Shown here: piece by piece, positions 45,197 to 56,777 of the stretch | How the letters are laid out: every line of letters starts with the position of its first letter | Numbering within the stretch: the stretch's first letter is position 1 | Assembly (NCBI GenBank): GCA_963971425.1 | Contig: OZ020519.1 | Location: 22,174,786-22,238,785, forward strand | Source: Bryoerythrophyllum caledonicum | Lineage: Eukaryota > Streptophyta > Bryopsida > Pottiales > Pottiaceae | Reading direction: 5' to 3' | Length of the DNA: 64,000 nt | The notes under the pieces: model-generated | Told to the model about the DNA's origin: nothing | What the model saw: only the letters and a program-made list of their open reading frames with translations | The model's database searches: none | Position numbers and translations under genes: made by a program

Positions 45197-48100
45197 ATGG
45201 CGGGCCAAGACGCAGCTGGTGAGAGATCAGTGGAGTTCACGCCCACATGGGCGCTGGCCACCGTTTCCAGCGTCTTCATCATCATCTCGTTCGTGGTGGA
45301 GCGCTCCGTGCACGCTCTCGGCTGTGTACGTTCTCATCTCATCATGTGCAGCTCTCAGTTTACACTTCTACTACTTTCAGCTGAAATTATGGCTACTTTC
45401 ACTTCGGAGGGTTGAATGTTTGTGTGGGGTTCCAGTTCTTGCACAGGACCAAGCGAAAGCCGCTGCTCCATGCATTGCAGAAGGTGAAAGATGGTAGGTC
45501 TTTGTTTGCTCCCATCTGATGAATGCTTCAAGGTGACATCACTTTGGCAACCATCTTCAGGAGTTTTGACGGTCCTTGAATAGGAATGTTTGCATCTATT
45601 CTTCTACTGCTTTGTGTGGAAACTTAGAACTAGTGTATTTACATTGTATTGACGTTTTTCAGACACATGGGCACTTCTATGTTTTTTTCATATGTGTTGC
45701 CTGGAAACGGAAAGTGTTTGTTTTTTTTAACACCTAAATGGATTTCACAGTTTGTATTGTATTTTCTCATGGTTTTTCTTGCTTTTGGCCCCATATCCAC
45801 ATGCAGAGCTGATGTTGGTGGGATTCATTTCCTTGACACTGACTTTGTCGCAAGATTCCATCGCCAAAATCTGCGTCCGGTCGTCTGTCTACAGGAAATG
45901 GTCACCGTGCAAGATGCCCTTGAAGGAAAAACATGAGGAGAGCAAGTGGCCAAAGCCCTCAGACTTCGCCTTCCATGGCCGAAGGAGGCTCCTGGCTACA
46001 GCCACTGGTGGATTCGAGTGTAAAGATGTAAGTGTGCAATGTATTCAGTGCTTTTAAATCCTAGAGTTCTTTCTAATACTGCTGTTAATACTGTCATGTG
46101 CTTTGTGGTGGGAAATGTGTGGTGTAGCCCGACAAAGAGCCATTTCTCTCCGTGCAAGGCCTTCACCAGCTCCATATCTTCATTTTTGTCCTGGCAGCTG
46201 CCCATGTTGTCTACTCCTGCATCACGATGGCTCTTGCCCTTGCCAAGGCAAGTATTGACACTATGCAATCAGTTCATAATTCACGGTTGGTCTGCAAGAG
46301 GTGTATGATCAATCTTATCGGTTTCAGGTTCACAGTTGGAAAAAGTGGGAAGTGGCAGCTCACGAAGAAACATCTCCTGATGGCATGGCAGGTCAGGATC
46401 TGGACGCATGTCATGCTGTGCAACTTCATTTTGGTTTTTGACCGAGGTTTGAAAATAAAGTGCATGTTTCTTTTCTTGAATGCAGAACTGGTTGTTAATA
46501 ACGTCAGTTACACTCGACAGTCCACTTTTATGAGGTACCACACATCAAAACCATGGAGCAAATCAAGGTTTATTGTGTGGGTGGTAAGTCACAGATCATT
46601 CCACACGAGAAAGCAAGTGGGCAAGCTGTAATATTCTCTTGTTCATCTCGTTTCCTTTATGCCATGCAGGTATGCTTTTTTCAACAGTTTCATATTCCCA
46701 GGGCCGACTACCTCACGCTTCGCTTTAGCTTTATTACAGTAAGCTGCCCACCAACTCAAGATCATGTGGTTTGCATGTGAAAAAATATCACCCTGACATG
46801 ATCCATGATGGATGTTTCCGCTTCGCAGACGCATAACTTGCCGCATCAGTACAACTTCCATGAGTACATGATTCGGAGCATGGAAGACGAATTCGAAACA
46901 ATTGTTGGAATAAGGTGACAAATTCCTCATCTATCACTGAATTCATCATATCCTGTCTAGAAAGTAATGAGATCAACTCTACAGTTCACCTTTTTGCTTG
47001 TACTCTTCTTCTAACACGCTCATCCTGCTGCAGTGCTTGGCTGTGGGCCTTCGTCGTTTCTTTCTTGCTCTTCAACGTTCACGGAGTCAACCTGTATTTC
47101 TGGTCGTCTTTTGTCCCTGTAGTGGTAAGTACACCTCTGAAGGCCATCTTGCGGCTGAAAATTCTTTTGGTTTTTGGATTCGGTAATTTCATGGAACCAT
47201 ATCACATTTGTGCAGGCAATTCTCGCCATTGGTATGAAGCTTCAGCACATTGTTGCAACTCTTGCGATGGAGTCTTCAGGATCTTTGCCCTTCCCGGGGC
47301 CTTTCATGGGTGCCCAGCTGAAGCCTCGAGACCAACTGTTTTGGTTCAACCGCCCCAAACTCCTCCTCCACATCATCCACCTCATCCTTTTCCAAGTAAG
47401 TCCTCAAAACAAAAATCTTGTCTAGGACTGGAGCACGTTCTGGAACTAAGTATTTTCTTGTATTTTGCAGAATGCTTTTGAGATTGCGATATTCATCTGG
47501 CAAGTGGTACGTCTCACATATACTTCTCAAAAATCTCACTAGTAGCAAACCTGTCGTTTTTCACTTACTAATTCGTGTTCCATGGCAGTGGCAATTCGGT
47601 TTCCACTCATGTCTACTGGAGGAGAACAAGGCATTTGTGTATACACGTCTCTTAATTGGGTATGTGTGTAAACAAACACTTCAATTGCTACAGCTCAACT
47701 GTGGTGGGCTGATGATCACAGAAGGTTCTAACACTAGAAATGAAATTATGTGCAGATTTCTTGTACAGTTTATTTGCAGCTACAGCACATTGCCACTCTA
47801 TGCTCTCGTTTCCCAGGTAATTTATATTTTGGGATAATTTCCCTGACACATTGATGATGCTTGATGGTCCTCTAGCCATTGTGCACATTCACAATCATTC
47901 TAACGATCCTTAAATAATAAATGTCAACCATAAATAATAGTCTAACCCCGAGTCTGTTAGAGAAGTAGCAAAGAGTTCGGCTGTGAGATTGATTAGGCTG
48001 TTTGTTGGTCCCCATATGGTAAGATTACAGAGTACTCAAGGAACTGTCTATGTTTATGGTAGCTTTGATGCTCCTTGAGTAGTAAAATCGGCCTTACATA

Positions 48101-49496
48101 GCTTCTAACCTTCAGAGATATCTTTGATTGACCTAGATCAATTTCCTAGAATGAGGAGGTTGATATTGCTTTGCTACTATCCTTGATTTATCAAGGCTCC
48201 TAGAGACGACTAATTGTGGTGCATATATGGTAATTAGATGGGTTCGAGCTTCAAGAAGGCTGCTGTGGCACCCAAAGTGAACCGGGTCCTTCAAGTGTGG
48301 CACAAGGACGCGAAGAGGAGGCTCAAACTGGGAACTTCTCATGTCATGCCAAGTGACACGGTTCCAAAGAATGTGAACGATAGATCAAGTGGATCTCACG
48401 TCATCTCAGTAGCATCACCAATGGCATCCATCGTAGAAGAAGATCAGGACGCAATCAGGTAAAACGTCATAATTTCTGTCTGAATGTTTGCACTAACCAT
48501 TTCATGATAATGTGCAAGCAGCCAATGGTTCTGAGAAATATCCAGAGACAGGTTAATTTCATATTTCAGGGATGCTTTCGCGTTACCAGATAAAACATCT
48601 TGTGAAGAGCCATAAAAGAAGGGCGTCCTAATCTTAATGTCGAGAAATATTCATTGGACTTAAAAAAAGGATTAGAAAGTCTGAGGGTGTTAATCTCTTA
48701 GTCGGTATTATTAACCTTCCAGTGTGACACTTATTAGACTTGGATTGCGTACTCAACTTCAACTACCACATTAAGTTTAACCCTGGTGGCCACAGTATTC
48801 TTGTGGCCCCATGTGTAATGTCGTATTTGAACATGATAAAGTTCAGACTGATTGAAATGACCTCCAATTGAAAGAGGTTAGTCGAGGAATCTTCAAACCA
48901 AAGGTGAATGGTGCTTGGAGAGTAAAATACGGTTCTTGACTGTCGTTTAAAGGGTAAGATCCAATCGCTTAAATTCAACTCAAAAGCATGGGAGATAATT
49001 GTAGTACTACCTCCCTTGCTCCATAAGTCATATCCGATAGTCTTGTCTACTTGTGAATCTCCTAATCCATGACTTCAAAAGCTGACAAGATTATGCGCTG
49101 TAACCGTAATTCTGAGCTTCAAAAACAACCCTTGACAATGGGAAATAGCAGGCTTGTAAAAATTGTCACCTCTGCATTGACGTGATGGTGGATCTGCTTG
49201 GCAGGAAAAGAAATCAAGCAGGAAGCTCGTCATCAATGGCGACACTTCAGAACGTGTGGGAGCGGCGGCTGCGGCCAACGAGCTCCGGCCGACGCAAGCC
49301 GCCTCTACATCCCATTGATCATTCTCAAGAAATCACAGAAATGAGCAATATGAATTCAAGGGAAGATATTCATCAGGATGGAGTGATGGTGAGTGGTACT
49401 CCCGCGACCACTCCTGGCTCTGAGCTCCGACGCCGCGTCTCTCCCACCGACGCTGCAGCTGATCTTCCTCCTCGCCCTTCCAGTCAATCTCCCTAG
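45197..49496 (+). CDS. MLO-like seven-transmembrane protein, copy 2, 598 aa
   Basis: Exons by splice reading are 45197-45325, 45436-45493, 45807-46027, 46128-46247, 46328-46391, 46486-46583, 46670-46738, 46829-46914, 47034-47124, 47216-47395, 47471-47506, 47589-47659, 47756-47816, 48238-48458 and 49205-49496. All keep frame. The intron after 46247 has a GC donor (AAG then GCAAGT). The protein starts [18 protein letters not shown] and shares the family marks of copy 1: [46 protein letters not shown] and [12 protein letters not shown]. The four loop cysteines are conserved (KICVRSS, SPCKM, FECKD, HSCLLE). The calmodulin-binding segment is about 429-458 ([13 protein letters not shown]). Five exons have exactly the same length as in copy 1. 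Three introns (after 46583, 47395 and 47816) have no counterpart in copy 1. An upstream ATG at 45087 opens an overlapping frame. Confidence 0.93.
48781..48954. mobile_element. TTAA-type MITE (E family) in intron 14 of MLO copy 2
   Basis: TTAA at 48777-48780 is followed by CCC and then the E-family interior (GGCCACAGTATTC, ATTTGAACATGATAAAGTT). The right end reads GTCGTTTAAAGGG followed by TAAG. About 23 bases of the left terminus present in 31305-31529 are deleted. Confidence 0.65.
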
Positions 49497-49836
49497 CCGC
49501 CACCGCCATTATAAGGTATAATGCTACCTTCTCCTTTCCTGCAGTTTCACATGCAGTTTACAATCAGTTTACAATGTTCACTACTCAGGTGATACTAGTC
49601 TCATGGCCAGATCATATTATTATGATACCCGTTCAATACTAGGATGATACTGAGGCGTAATGGACATACTTCGGTTCCATGTTGTTTCACCCATACTTAA
49701 GTTTTTTTTGAAGTCAAGATATCTCTTTTCCAATTTTTATACTACTACTTAATTTACTCTTAATAGGTGTTGAATATAAAGGAGTTTGGTAGTTTATTCT
49801 TATGAAGTATGGAAGAGCTTGGTGGTCTCTAAAGTT

Positions 49837-50064
49837 TAAGGTAGGACAACCTAAAACTGACTGGCCATCCAATAATGCTCCCTTCTACACCCCTTCCTAG
49901 AATTTTTAGGAGGAAATGTAGCCAATCATCACATTAGTTATTGAAAGTCATCGGTCAATGCTTAAGTCATGTAAAGATAGGCTACATTTCCTCCCTAGAA
50001 TCTAGAAAAGGTATAGAAATGAGTGGTACTCCGGTGCCGATTGGTTTTGGGTTGTCCTACCTTA
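49837..50064. mobile_element. MITE family T, copy 2
   Basis: The ends read AGGTAGGACAACCTAAAAC and, inverted, AGGTAGGACAACCCAAAAC, flanked by TA on both sides. It matches copy 1 at 28900-29106 in ends and in interior phrases such as GGCTACATTTCCTCC. Confidence 0.72.
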
Positions 50065-52205
50065 GTTAAAATTAGTTTTTTGTCTCTAAAAGGAATGAAA
50101 TGTCATGTTGTATTGTGATGAGTCTTAGCTATCTATTTTTTTTTCTTTGACTTTGATTGTAGAGATTGAGGGCTATTTCGGTTTGATTTAAATTCTTCAA
50201 AATAAGAAAAGAGGTAAAGATGTCTGGTATATATGTTTGCCTTGATTTACAAATATGAACTAGACTATTGATCAGAATGGTTGATTGTCAAACAAATAAT
50301 TTTAGTGTGTGATGGACATATTTCAATGCACGCATCTTAGGTCCACTGATCTCTTATTGAATGAGTTTACAAATAACTCTAGTGAGTATCTTGATCTTTG
50401 GCTCAATGTAGGTTTGGCGGACATGAATTATGGGAGTTTTGTTTAGAGATGCCCAAAGACTCTTTGCGCTGATCTTTTTAATTGAAGTAGACTTACTTTC
50501 TTCTCCGTTTTTTTATCTTTGGAAGGCAAAAGTTGAATAATTGGATAATAGGAGTTGTAACATACATGTTTTACCAGTATCAATCCCATATGTCAATATA
50601 GAAGTTGTAACATATGTATTTTACTAGTATCACTCCCATATGTCCAAATCAACCCTGCAACATTTGTGTGTCCGTAGTCACCTTTCCCGATTTGATTTTG
50701 GCCGGTTGAATTGAATTGTGAACATGTACAATTTCTGCCGTTTTCTTGGCCAGCCATTGAGAGAATTGAAATCATCTCTACTTCACAACCAAGGAGGCTA
50801 GGCCATGAAGGGAGAGGGAAAGATTTTGTTGAATCATTGGTGAGACACAAATCCTAGCCTTTCATTATCTATGTGTAGGTGAGTAGATGCTTCACAAATA
50901 TCCGGTGAGGGCCGAAGTTGTACAAGTATATTTGATCACATATGCAAGTGCACAATAGTTCCCCAATAGTTCTCTCCAAACCACCCTCAACAGAGAGTTC
51001 CTTGTTTGTCAGCACCACTTTCCGATTTGCGGCTCCTCATCAACTTCCATACACTCCAAATTTTTCCGGTGGCTCTATGGAGATATGTAGGTCACGCCAA
51101 AAAGTGGTTTTAATTATGGGTCCGCAAATGTACCCTCATCCACACTGAAAGTTGCGAAGGTGTTTGTCACTATGCTCGGATGTGCGCATGTCTTTGTTTA
51201 TCTGTGCGCAGGTCGTGCGGGTGTATTGTCTGTGCAAGCAGACCGGAAGCATGGAAGGCTACTAGGGCACCCACCGGAGCCTCCCTCCCGCATACTATTT
51301 GTAGGCCTTTTGAACGTTGCTACAGGGACAGATCCATGATCAGAGCATCCCCTGCAATGCCCTCAACAAGTCCCTCGATGGGAGGTTGTCAATTCAAGTG
51401 GAGTTTGTGGCTATCCACCAAGGCCCTCACACGCCAAAAATTTCCAGTGCTCCCTCCAAATCTAGTGTCCACATGCAAAAAAAGGGCCATATTTCCAGTG
51501 CCCTTGTTCAAGCCCTCGCTCTCTCCAAAAATCTTGGCGTCCATGTCTGCATGCCCAGAATATGAGCACTACGTTGTTTTTATGCCCGGAAAGAAGTGGG
51601 GATCTATTTATTTTTTAGCGCGGAAGTCGAGCTGACGATGCGGATGCGGCTGCAGTTGTGGTAACCTCGTCAGTGCTGGGGCAGGCTTCGTGAACTCCCT
51701 CCCGGATACTAAGCTTAGCCGATGTAAAGGGAGCTGTGCAGTATCGCTCCAGGGGATGCGCTCAGTGCTGGCGATGCTATCAAGGGGAGCAGATGCTGCA
51801 GCCTTGGATCTCAAATAGATGCCAGGCTCCGGTTGGAATAAGCAGACCGGGATGCATGGCAGATGAAATGCAAGAGGTGGGAGCATCATGCCATTCCGAG
51901 GACCTCCTGTAAGACTTTGGAGCTGTCCATTTCTTGAGCAGGCTTTCCATTAAAAGCCTGGGCAATGACGAGGAACGAACGGAGAGAACCTTTGGCACCT
52001 GACAGAGGGAAAGTTAGCCGCGGGGGCTATTCCTCAGTCACTACCGATGGCGCTACTTCGACACACCTACTCGCACAGCGCCGCACTGTAGTTTGATTCA
52101 GCATTCTCATGAAACTGGATCCACGGGCTTTATACTTTTGATTCTCCCGCTTGTCACATGGAATTCTCTACCTTTCCACCCTAGATTGTGGAAGTTTGCC
52201 ACCTA
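50065..52205. other. Intergenic region without a recognised gene
   Basis: Several open frames exist, but none shows a family motif or splice context. The part from 51600 to 52100 is less AT-rich and on the minus strand reads a protein-like stretch (FLVIAQAFNGKPAQEMDSSK) around 51890-51980, ending in a stop. It could be a small exon or a decayed gene piece. No call is possible. Confidence 0.3.
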
Positions 52206-52215
52206 GACTACAGTA

Positions 52216-52492
52216 GCCCAGGGCGAATTGACCCTTGTTGGTACTTACCCGAGGTGGGCCCCGTCTTAATTGCATGCGGTCATTTTTCTGGCCCTCTTAT
52301 TTTGGGGGTCTAGAGGCTTTTTTGGACTCTTTTTTTTTGACAAATTTGGAGCCCACGGCCATTGTTTACCTTCGAGGACCTCCCTTGCTATATTTAGGGC
52401 CCCATCCAAAAACAAAATAGGGGCCAAGGTTGGCCCCACCACCTCGTGGCCCCTCGGGTAAGTACCAACGAGGGGGTCAATTCGCCCTGGGC
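52216..52492. mobile_element. Mutator-type MITE, copy 1 (277 bp)
   Basis: The target duplication is GACTACAGTA (52206-52215) and GACTACAATA (52493-52502), nine of ten bases equal. The ends are an inverted repeat starting GCCCAGGGCGAATTGACC and continuing into GGTACTTACCCGAGG, about 40 bases in all. A 9-10 bp duplication is the mark of Mutator-like elements. The interior resembles 54676-54955. Confidence 0.8.
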
Positions 52493-52652
52493 GACTACAA
52501 TACGGTTTGTAAGAGCACACAAGTTGCACTTAGACAACCCTAGTCTTTAGTTTCAAAGTAATTCCACCTTGCAGAATCTCTGCTCTTGTTACCAAACATT
52601 TCTACCAGGAACTAAAACCAGAGAAGAATGTGGCATCCTTTTTGCAACCCTT

Positions 52653-53197
52653 GGGTCGCTTCACACTATGCCTAAGTCGAGTGACCATCCATCAAAATGA
52701 GTGGCCAAACTATGGCGAGAGGCCAAACTTTTTTGCCAAAAAAATGCATTAAATAATATGGATTGAAGGTTTGGCCGGTCGTGGTGTGAAGCCCCAAAGG
52801 CCAAGTCCAAATTCCAGACCCCATATCATTATGCCAAAAAATACCAGCCCAAAAAGATCAGCCAATAAAAATCAGCCAAAAAAATTGGCCAAAAAAATCA
52901 ATCCAAAAATTTGGTCTCTTTCATCTAACAGTCTTGATCTTGTCAATTTTTTATTATTTCAATAAAAAAATTCGACGGACTCTCGATTGTAGTTTAGGTC
53001 AACTAAAATGGACGACCCAAGTTTTGCTCGAGAGGCTGTCGCTTTGGTGCCAAAACAACCCAAAAGTTTTGCCATGTAGGACGAGGGCCTTTGGAGTTTG
53101 GGCACAAGTGTGAAAATCCAAAGCTTTGGCCATTCTAGCAATCTCATTGGTGGAAATCGACAGCCACTCGACTTGGCCACCAAGTGTGAAGCGGCCC
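52653..53197. mobile_element. MITE with GGGCCGCTTCACAC ends
   Basis: The inverted ends read GGGTCGCTTCACACTATG and GGGCCGCTTCACACTTGG, followed by a shared AAGTCGAGTG, over about 35 bases. The element is about 545 bp. The minus strand shows no credible gene, only open frames of about 80-130 codons. The ends recall those at 41161 and 39250. Confidence 0.65.
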
Positions 53198-53680
53198 TTA
53201 GAGCATCCAAATCTCATTAGGGTGGGGAGCTCCCTGTGAGTCACAGACGTGCCCGTTGGCGTGCTCATTGACGTGGTGGGTGCCGGTGCTCTTACTATCA
53301 TATCACAAAAATCTTGAAACAATGCGATTGTCTCTTTGAGCATGGATGGATGAACAATTTGGATGACATGTGAAAACATTGTGTGCAATACATCACATCT
53401 CTATATTAATTCACTAATGTCGATCCAACAATTGTGGATAATTCTCTGCCATAATATATTGGATGAAATTTGTAGGATGAAATCTCAAATCCTAAAATGC
53501 GAAAGTGCTGGACAAGGTATTGCCCCAAGACAAGGTCTTAGGAGCCTGCCTTCGCCCTCTTTAGAAAGACAGGTATCTACACTTGATTAAGATTTTTTAA
53601 AACTATTGCATTAGAGATTATTATAAGAAATATTATGTCAAAAATTTGTTGATCTCAAGAAGTAGTGAGTGAGTGGTTAA

Positions 53681-53971
53681 CCCTTTAGCGCCGAGCTAGC
53701 CGTTTTTGGACTAATTTAGATATATTGTCAATTATAGCTTCTTACGAGTTAGTTAAATGCACTTATTTTGGTCGCAACGTGTCTAGAACAAGTGGATACC
53801 CTTCAAATGGAACAGCTCCTGGGTGCATTGGTGCAAGCATAGGCAAACTACAATGATTTCTATGAAGTGGGGTCAACAGTGAAATGTATTCTATGTTTAG
53901 ATGTTGTTGTGAATAATCTATTATACTTGTGGATTCTTCCAAGCCTTGTGAAGCTCATCAAAGCAAAAGGG
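53681..53971. mobile_element. TTAA-flanked MITE, family N (291 bp)
   Basis: TTAA lies at 53677-53680 and 53972-53975. The ends match only over about nine bases (CCCTTTAGC and CCCTTTTGC), so the call rests on the flanks and the CCC start shared with the other TTAA elements. Confidence 0.55.
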
Positions 53972-54005
53972 TTAATATGAGATATATATATAGATAAGTT
54001 GACTG

Positions 54006-54245
54006 GCGTATGCATCGGTCAGATTTGGACACCCCCTGCCGAATTAATTATTTTTTCCAATGCACAATGATTCGGACGCAATGGATATCACCTATGTATT
54101 ACATGAGTATTGCTTAGATATTACATGGGTATGACCTTGGCATTCCATGGGTATAACCTTAACAAATCTCCTAAATTTTCCAAATTTTTTTGGACAATCC
54201 CCATTTCGAATTAATTATGTACAAACCGACCAAGGGGTAGGGTAT
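54006..54245. mobile_element. Family Q element, copy b
   Basis: Terminal phrases GTATGCATCGGTCAG and, inverted, CCCCTTGGTCGGTTTG border the family core, which holds four diverged 22-base units close to ATTACATGGGTATGACC. Confidence 0.62.
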
Positions 54246-54675
54246 ATGGAATAATTGAATTTGTTCATACATGGGGCGGGTAGAGCATGCACAGTTGCAG
54301 GCCTCTTTTCTTGGTTTTTGGAATAAGCCACATTTGGATCTAGCAAATGTTTAATGGTGGTACAGTGGCGAACAGAATTAATCTCATCCTTGATTCTATA
54401 AAACATTCATCCACGCGAGTGCATCATCTCATCCCTATCGGTATTTTTCATCCATTTGAATGCAAACTTATGAATTGCTTTCTGGCAATTGAAAATCCTA
54501 AAATTGGAAGGTTGAAAAAATATTCCAAATTTAGGGAAGAAATTTTGCCACTGTGACAACATATTGCCTAAAGCAAACAGGCTACCCACAGTCTGTATGC
54601 ACACAAAGGTAAAGTTATAGGATAACTAAAGAGCCAGTACAGTACATAACTAAAGAGCTTAGAGCACTATCCTAC

Positions 54676-54955
54676 GGCGCGGACAGGACATCCCCACGCT
54701 CGGACTTACCCGAGGTGGGCCCCCGTCTTAATTGCATGGGCTCATTTTTCTGGCCCTCCCATTTTGGGGGGGTCAGAGGATTTTTTTGGCTTTTTTTTTT
54801 ACAAAATTGGGGCCTACGGCCCCAGTTAACTCTACGGGTCCCCCTTTGGCTAAATTTAGGGCGTCATTCAAAAACAAAATAGGGGCCAGGTTTTGGCCCC
54901 ACCACCTCCTCCCCCACCCAGTAAGTCTGAGCGTGGGGGACGTCCTGTCAAATCG
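54676..54955. mobile_element. Mutator-type MITE, copy 2 (280 bp)
   Basis: A perfect 9-base target duplication, CTATCCTAC, lies at 54667-54675 and 54956-54964. The inverted ends share GACAGGAC(A/G)TCCCC, and then AGCG and CCGAG phrases in the next 25 bases. The interior (GTGGGCCCC, GTCTTAATTGCATG, TCATTTTTCTGGCCC) is close to copy 1 at 52216-52492, although the outermost ends differ. Confidence 0.85.
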
Positions 54956-55362
54956 CTATCCTACAGGGTACCTTTTGTGTGCATACAATTGTACAGGTCA
55001 CTGACAAACGGCGTTGAGTAAGGTATAGAATTTATGACTTAAACGAACCCAAGTTCAAGTTTGTGTCTGTCCTTTTCTTGCAAACCACACCAACTTTCTC
55101 AAAGGGCACTTGAGGGGAGAATCTATGAAGAAAAAAGAGAAAAGGACCCACACTTCGAACCTGCTGTGGACTTATGTAATCAAGTTAAGTTGGACTGTTT
55201 TGCAATGGAACGTGTCAACCCCAATCCAAAACAATCCAACTTACACTCATCCCTCCCATAACTTACATCGCCAATAAGTTGTAAGACCACTGACTTTTTA
55301 CCTCAACTAAAGTCTATAGCCTTAACTAACTATCAAGCATTGTTGACGGCCTCACTAGCGCT

Positions 55363-55457
55363 CCGGTCTCCGTGTCAACCTCCTCTCTAGCCTTCGGGTC
55401 AACCTCTGTGTCAACCTCCTCTCCAACCTCCTCTCTAGCCTTCGGGTCAACCTCACT
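55363..55457. repeat. Short tandem repeat built from GTCAACCTC
   Basis: The phrases GTGTCAACCTCCTCT and CTAGCCTTCGGGTCAACCTC alternate in about two and a half units. Confidence 0.75.
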
Positions 55458-55624
55458 GCACCTCTAAAGTAGGATGGTAGTTGTGTCTTTAGACAAATAT
55501 GTGGATGGAGGTGCAATCAAGCTGAAGTTACTAGGTCCTTTACAAAATCCATTTCTAGCTTCTAACTTCTATTAAGTTCTTACCACCTCCATCCACCAAC
55601 ATCATATTTGGCTATTAATGCTTT

Positions 55625-56590
55625 GACACCCAAGAGACCCAAAATGGGACGATTTTGGTGTTAAAACTCAATTTCCAAGAAAACCATCAGGAATTAGGTT
55701 GTAAAATTTGAAGTTCACATTTGCGCACACAATACATGAACACTCTGCCAAAAAAAAACAGATCATGATTTGGAGTTATAGAACTCATGAGAAGCCTAGA
55801 ATACAATAGAAAATTCATCAAATATAGCAAAATACAATGAATACTATGGTGCATACTATGTTGTATTTCATGCACATGCAAAACGATTTTGGTCTTACAT
55901 TTTGATTGAAATTTGTCTATTAAAGATTCTTCATAGTTCTGTGATCGTTGATCTCTCTCATCGCGTATAAAACTTTTGTTTTAATTCGTATAAGTTTGGA
56001 ATATTTTTGTAGACAATCAAGTAGTCAAAAGGTAAAAAATCATCAATAATCATGTATAAATATTTTCTTCACATATGATATGTCAATCCAAAGCTATCAA
56101 CCTAGAGCATACGTGAACCTCTTTATATTTGAAGTACAAAAATTCTTGCAAGAATCTATTGATGGATAAAGTAGTACCGTACGCTACAGTCAGTTTCGGC
56201 AGGCAACTGCCGAAGCATTTATTTTTTTCTGTCACATTGATTCGACACAATGGATATCACAGGTATTGCATGAGTATCACCTAGATCTTGCACGGGTGTC
56301 ACCTTGGTATTACATAGGTATCGCCTAGCCAAATCTCTTGAAATTTCCAAAATTTTGGACAAGTCCCCATTTTGAATTAATTATGTACGAAACTGACCAT
56401 AGCGTAGGGTACTCCAAAATGGACAATTTTCATTACCAATATACGGTAACTTCAAACACTATAATCTTTTCCATCAACTATTGGATGTTGTGCAAAATTT
56501 TCCCAAAGCTCAGGTCATGGTTTGAGTCCAATTTTGTAAGGTTGGATACTAAAATTAGGTATTGTATCTCCGTCAAAATTGGCGTGTATG
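55625..56590. repeat. Dispersed repeat R, copy 2, with inserted family Q element
   Basis: This segment matches 17536-18280, apart from an extra 240 bp at 56173-56412. The borders are approximate. The match resumes directly on both sides of the extra segment. Confidence 0.65.
56176..56409. mobile_element. Family Q element, copy c, with defined insertion site
   Basis: The segment interrupts repeat R. The empty site in copy 1 (near 18103) reads GTAGTACACCCTCCAAAAT, while here GTAGTAC and TCCAAAAT are separated by the element. The inverted ends are close to GTACG(C)TA..GTCAGTTTCG over about 22 bases, and TAC appears on both sides, suggesting a 3-bp target duplication. The core contains 22-base units close to ATTGCATGAGTATCACC. 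Confidence 0.72.
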
Positions 56591-56777
56591 CATACCCGGA
56601 GAGCATGTGTTCGAACCTGGACAGCATGTGGTCATAAACCAAGCACCTGCTGATGCGGTCTGATTATAGCGTGGGCTGTAATTTTGAAGTCAGATCAGTC
56701 TATCTTGGACGCTTGTATCCGGTACTATGTTCAAGGCGATTCCATGGTAATTATAGTATGGCACTCATTCCTTGAAT

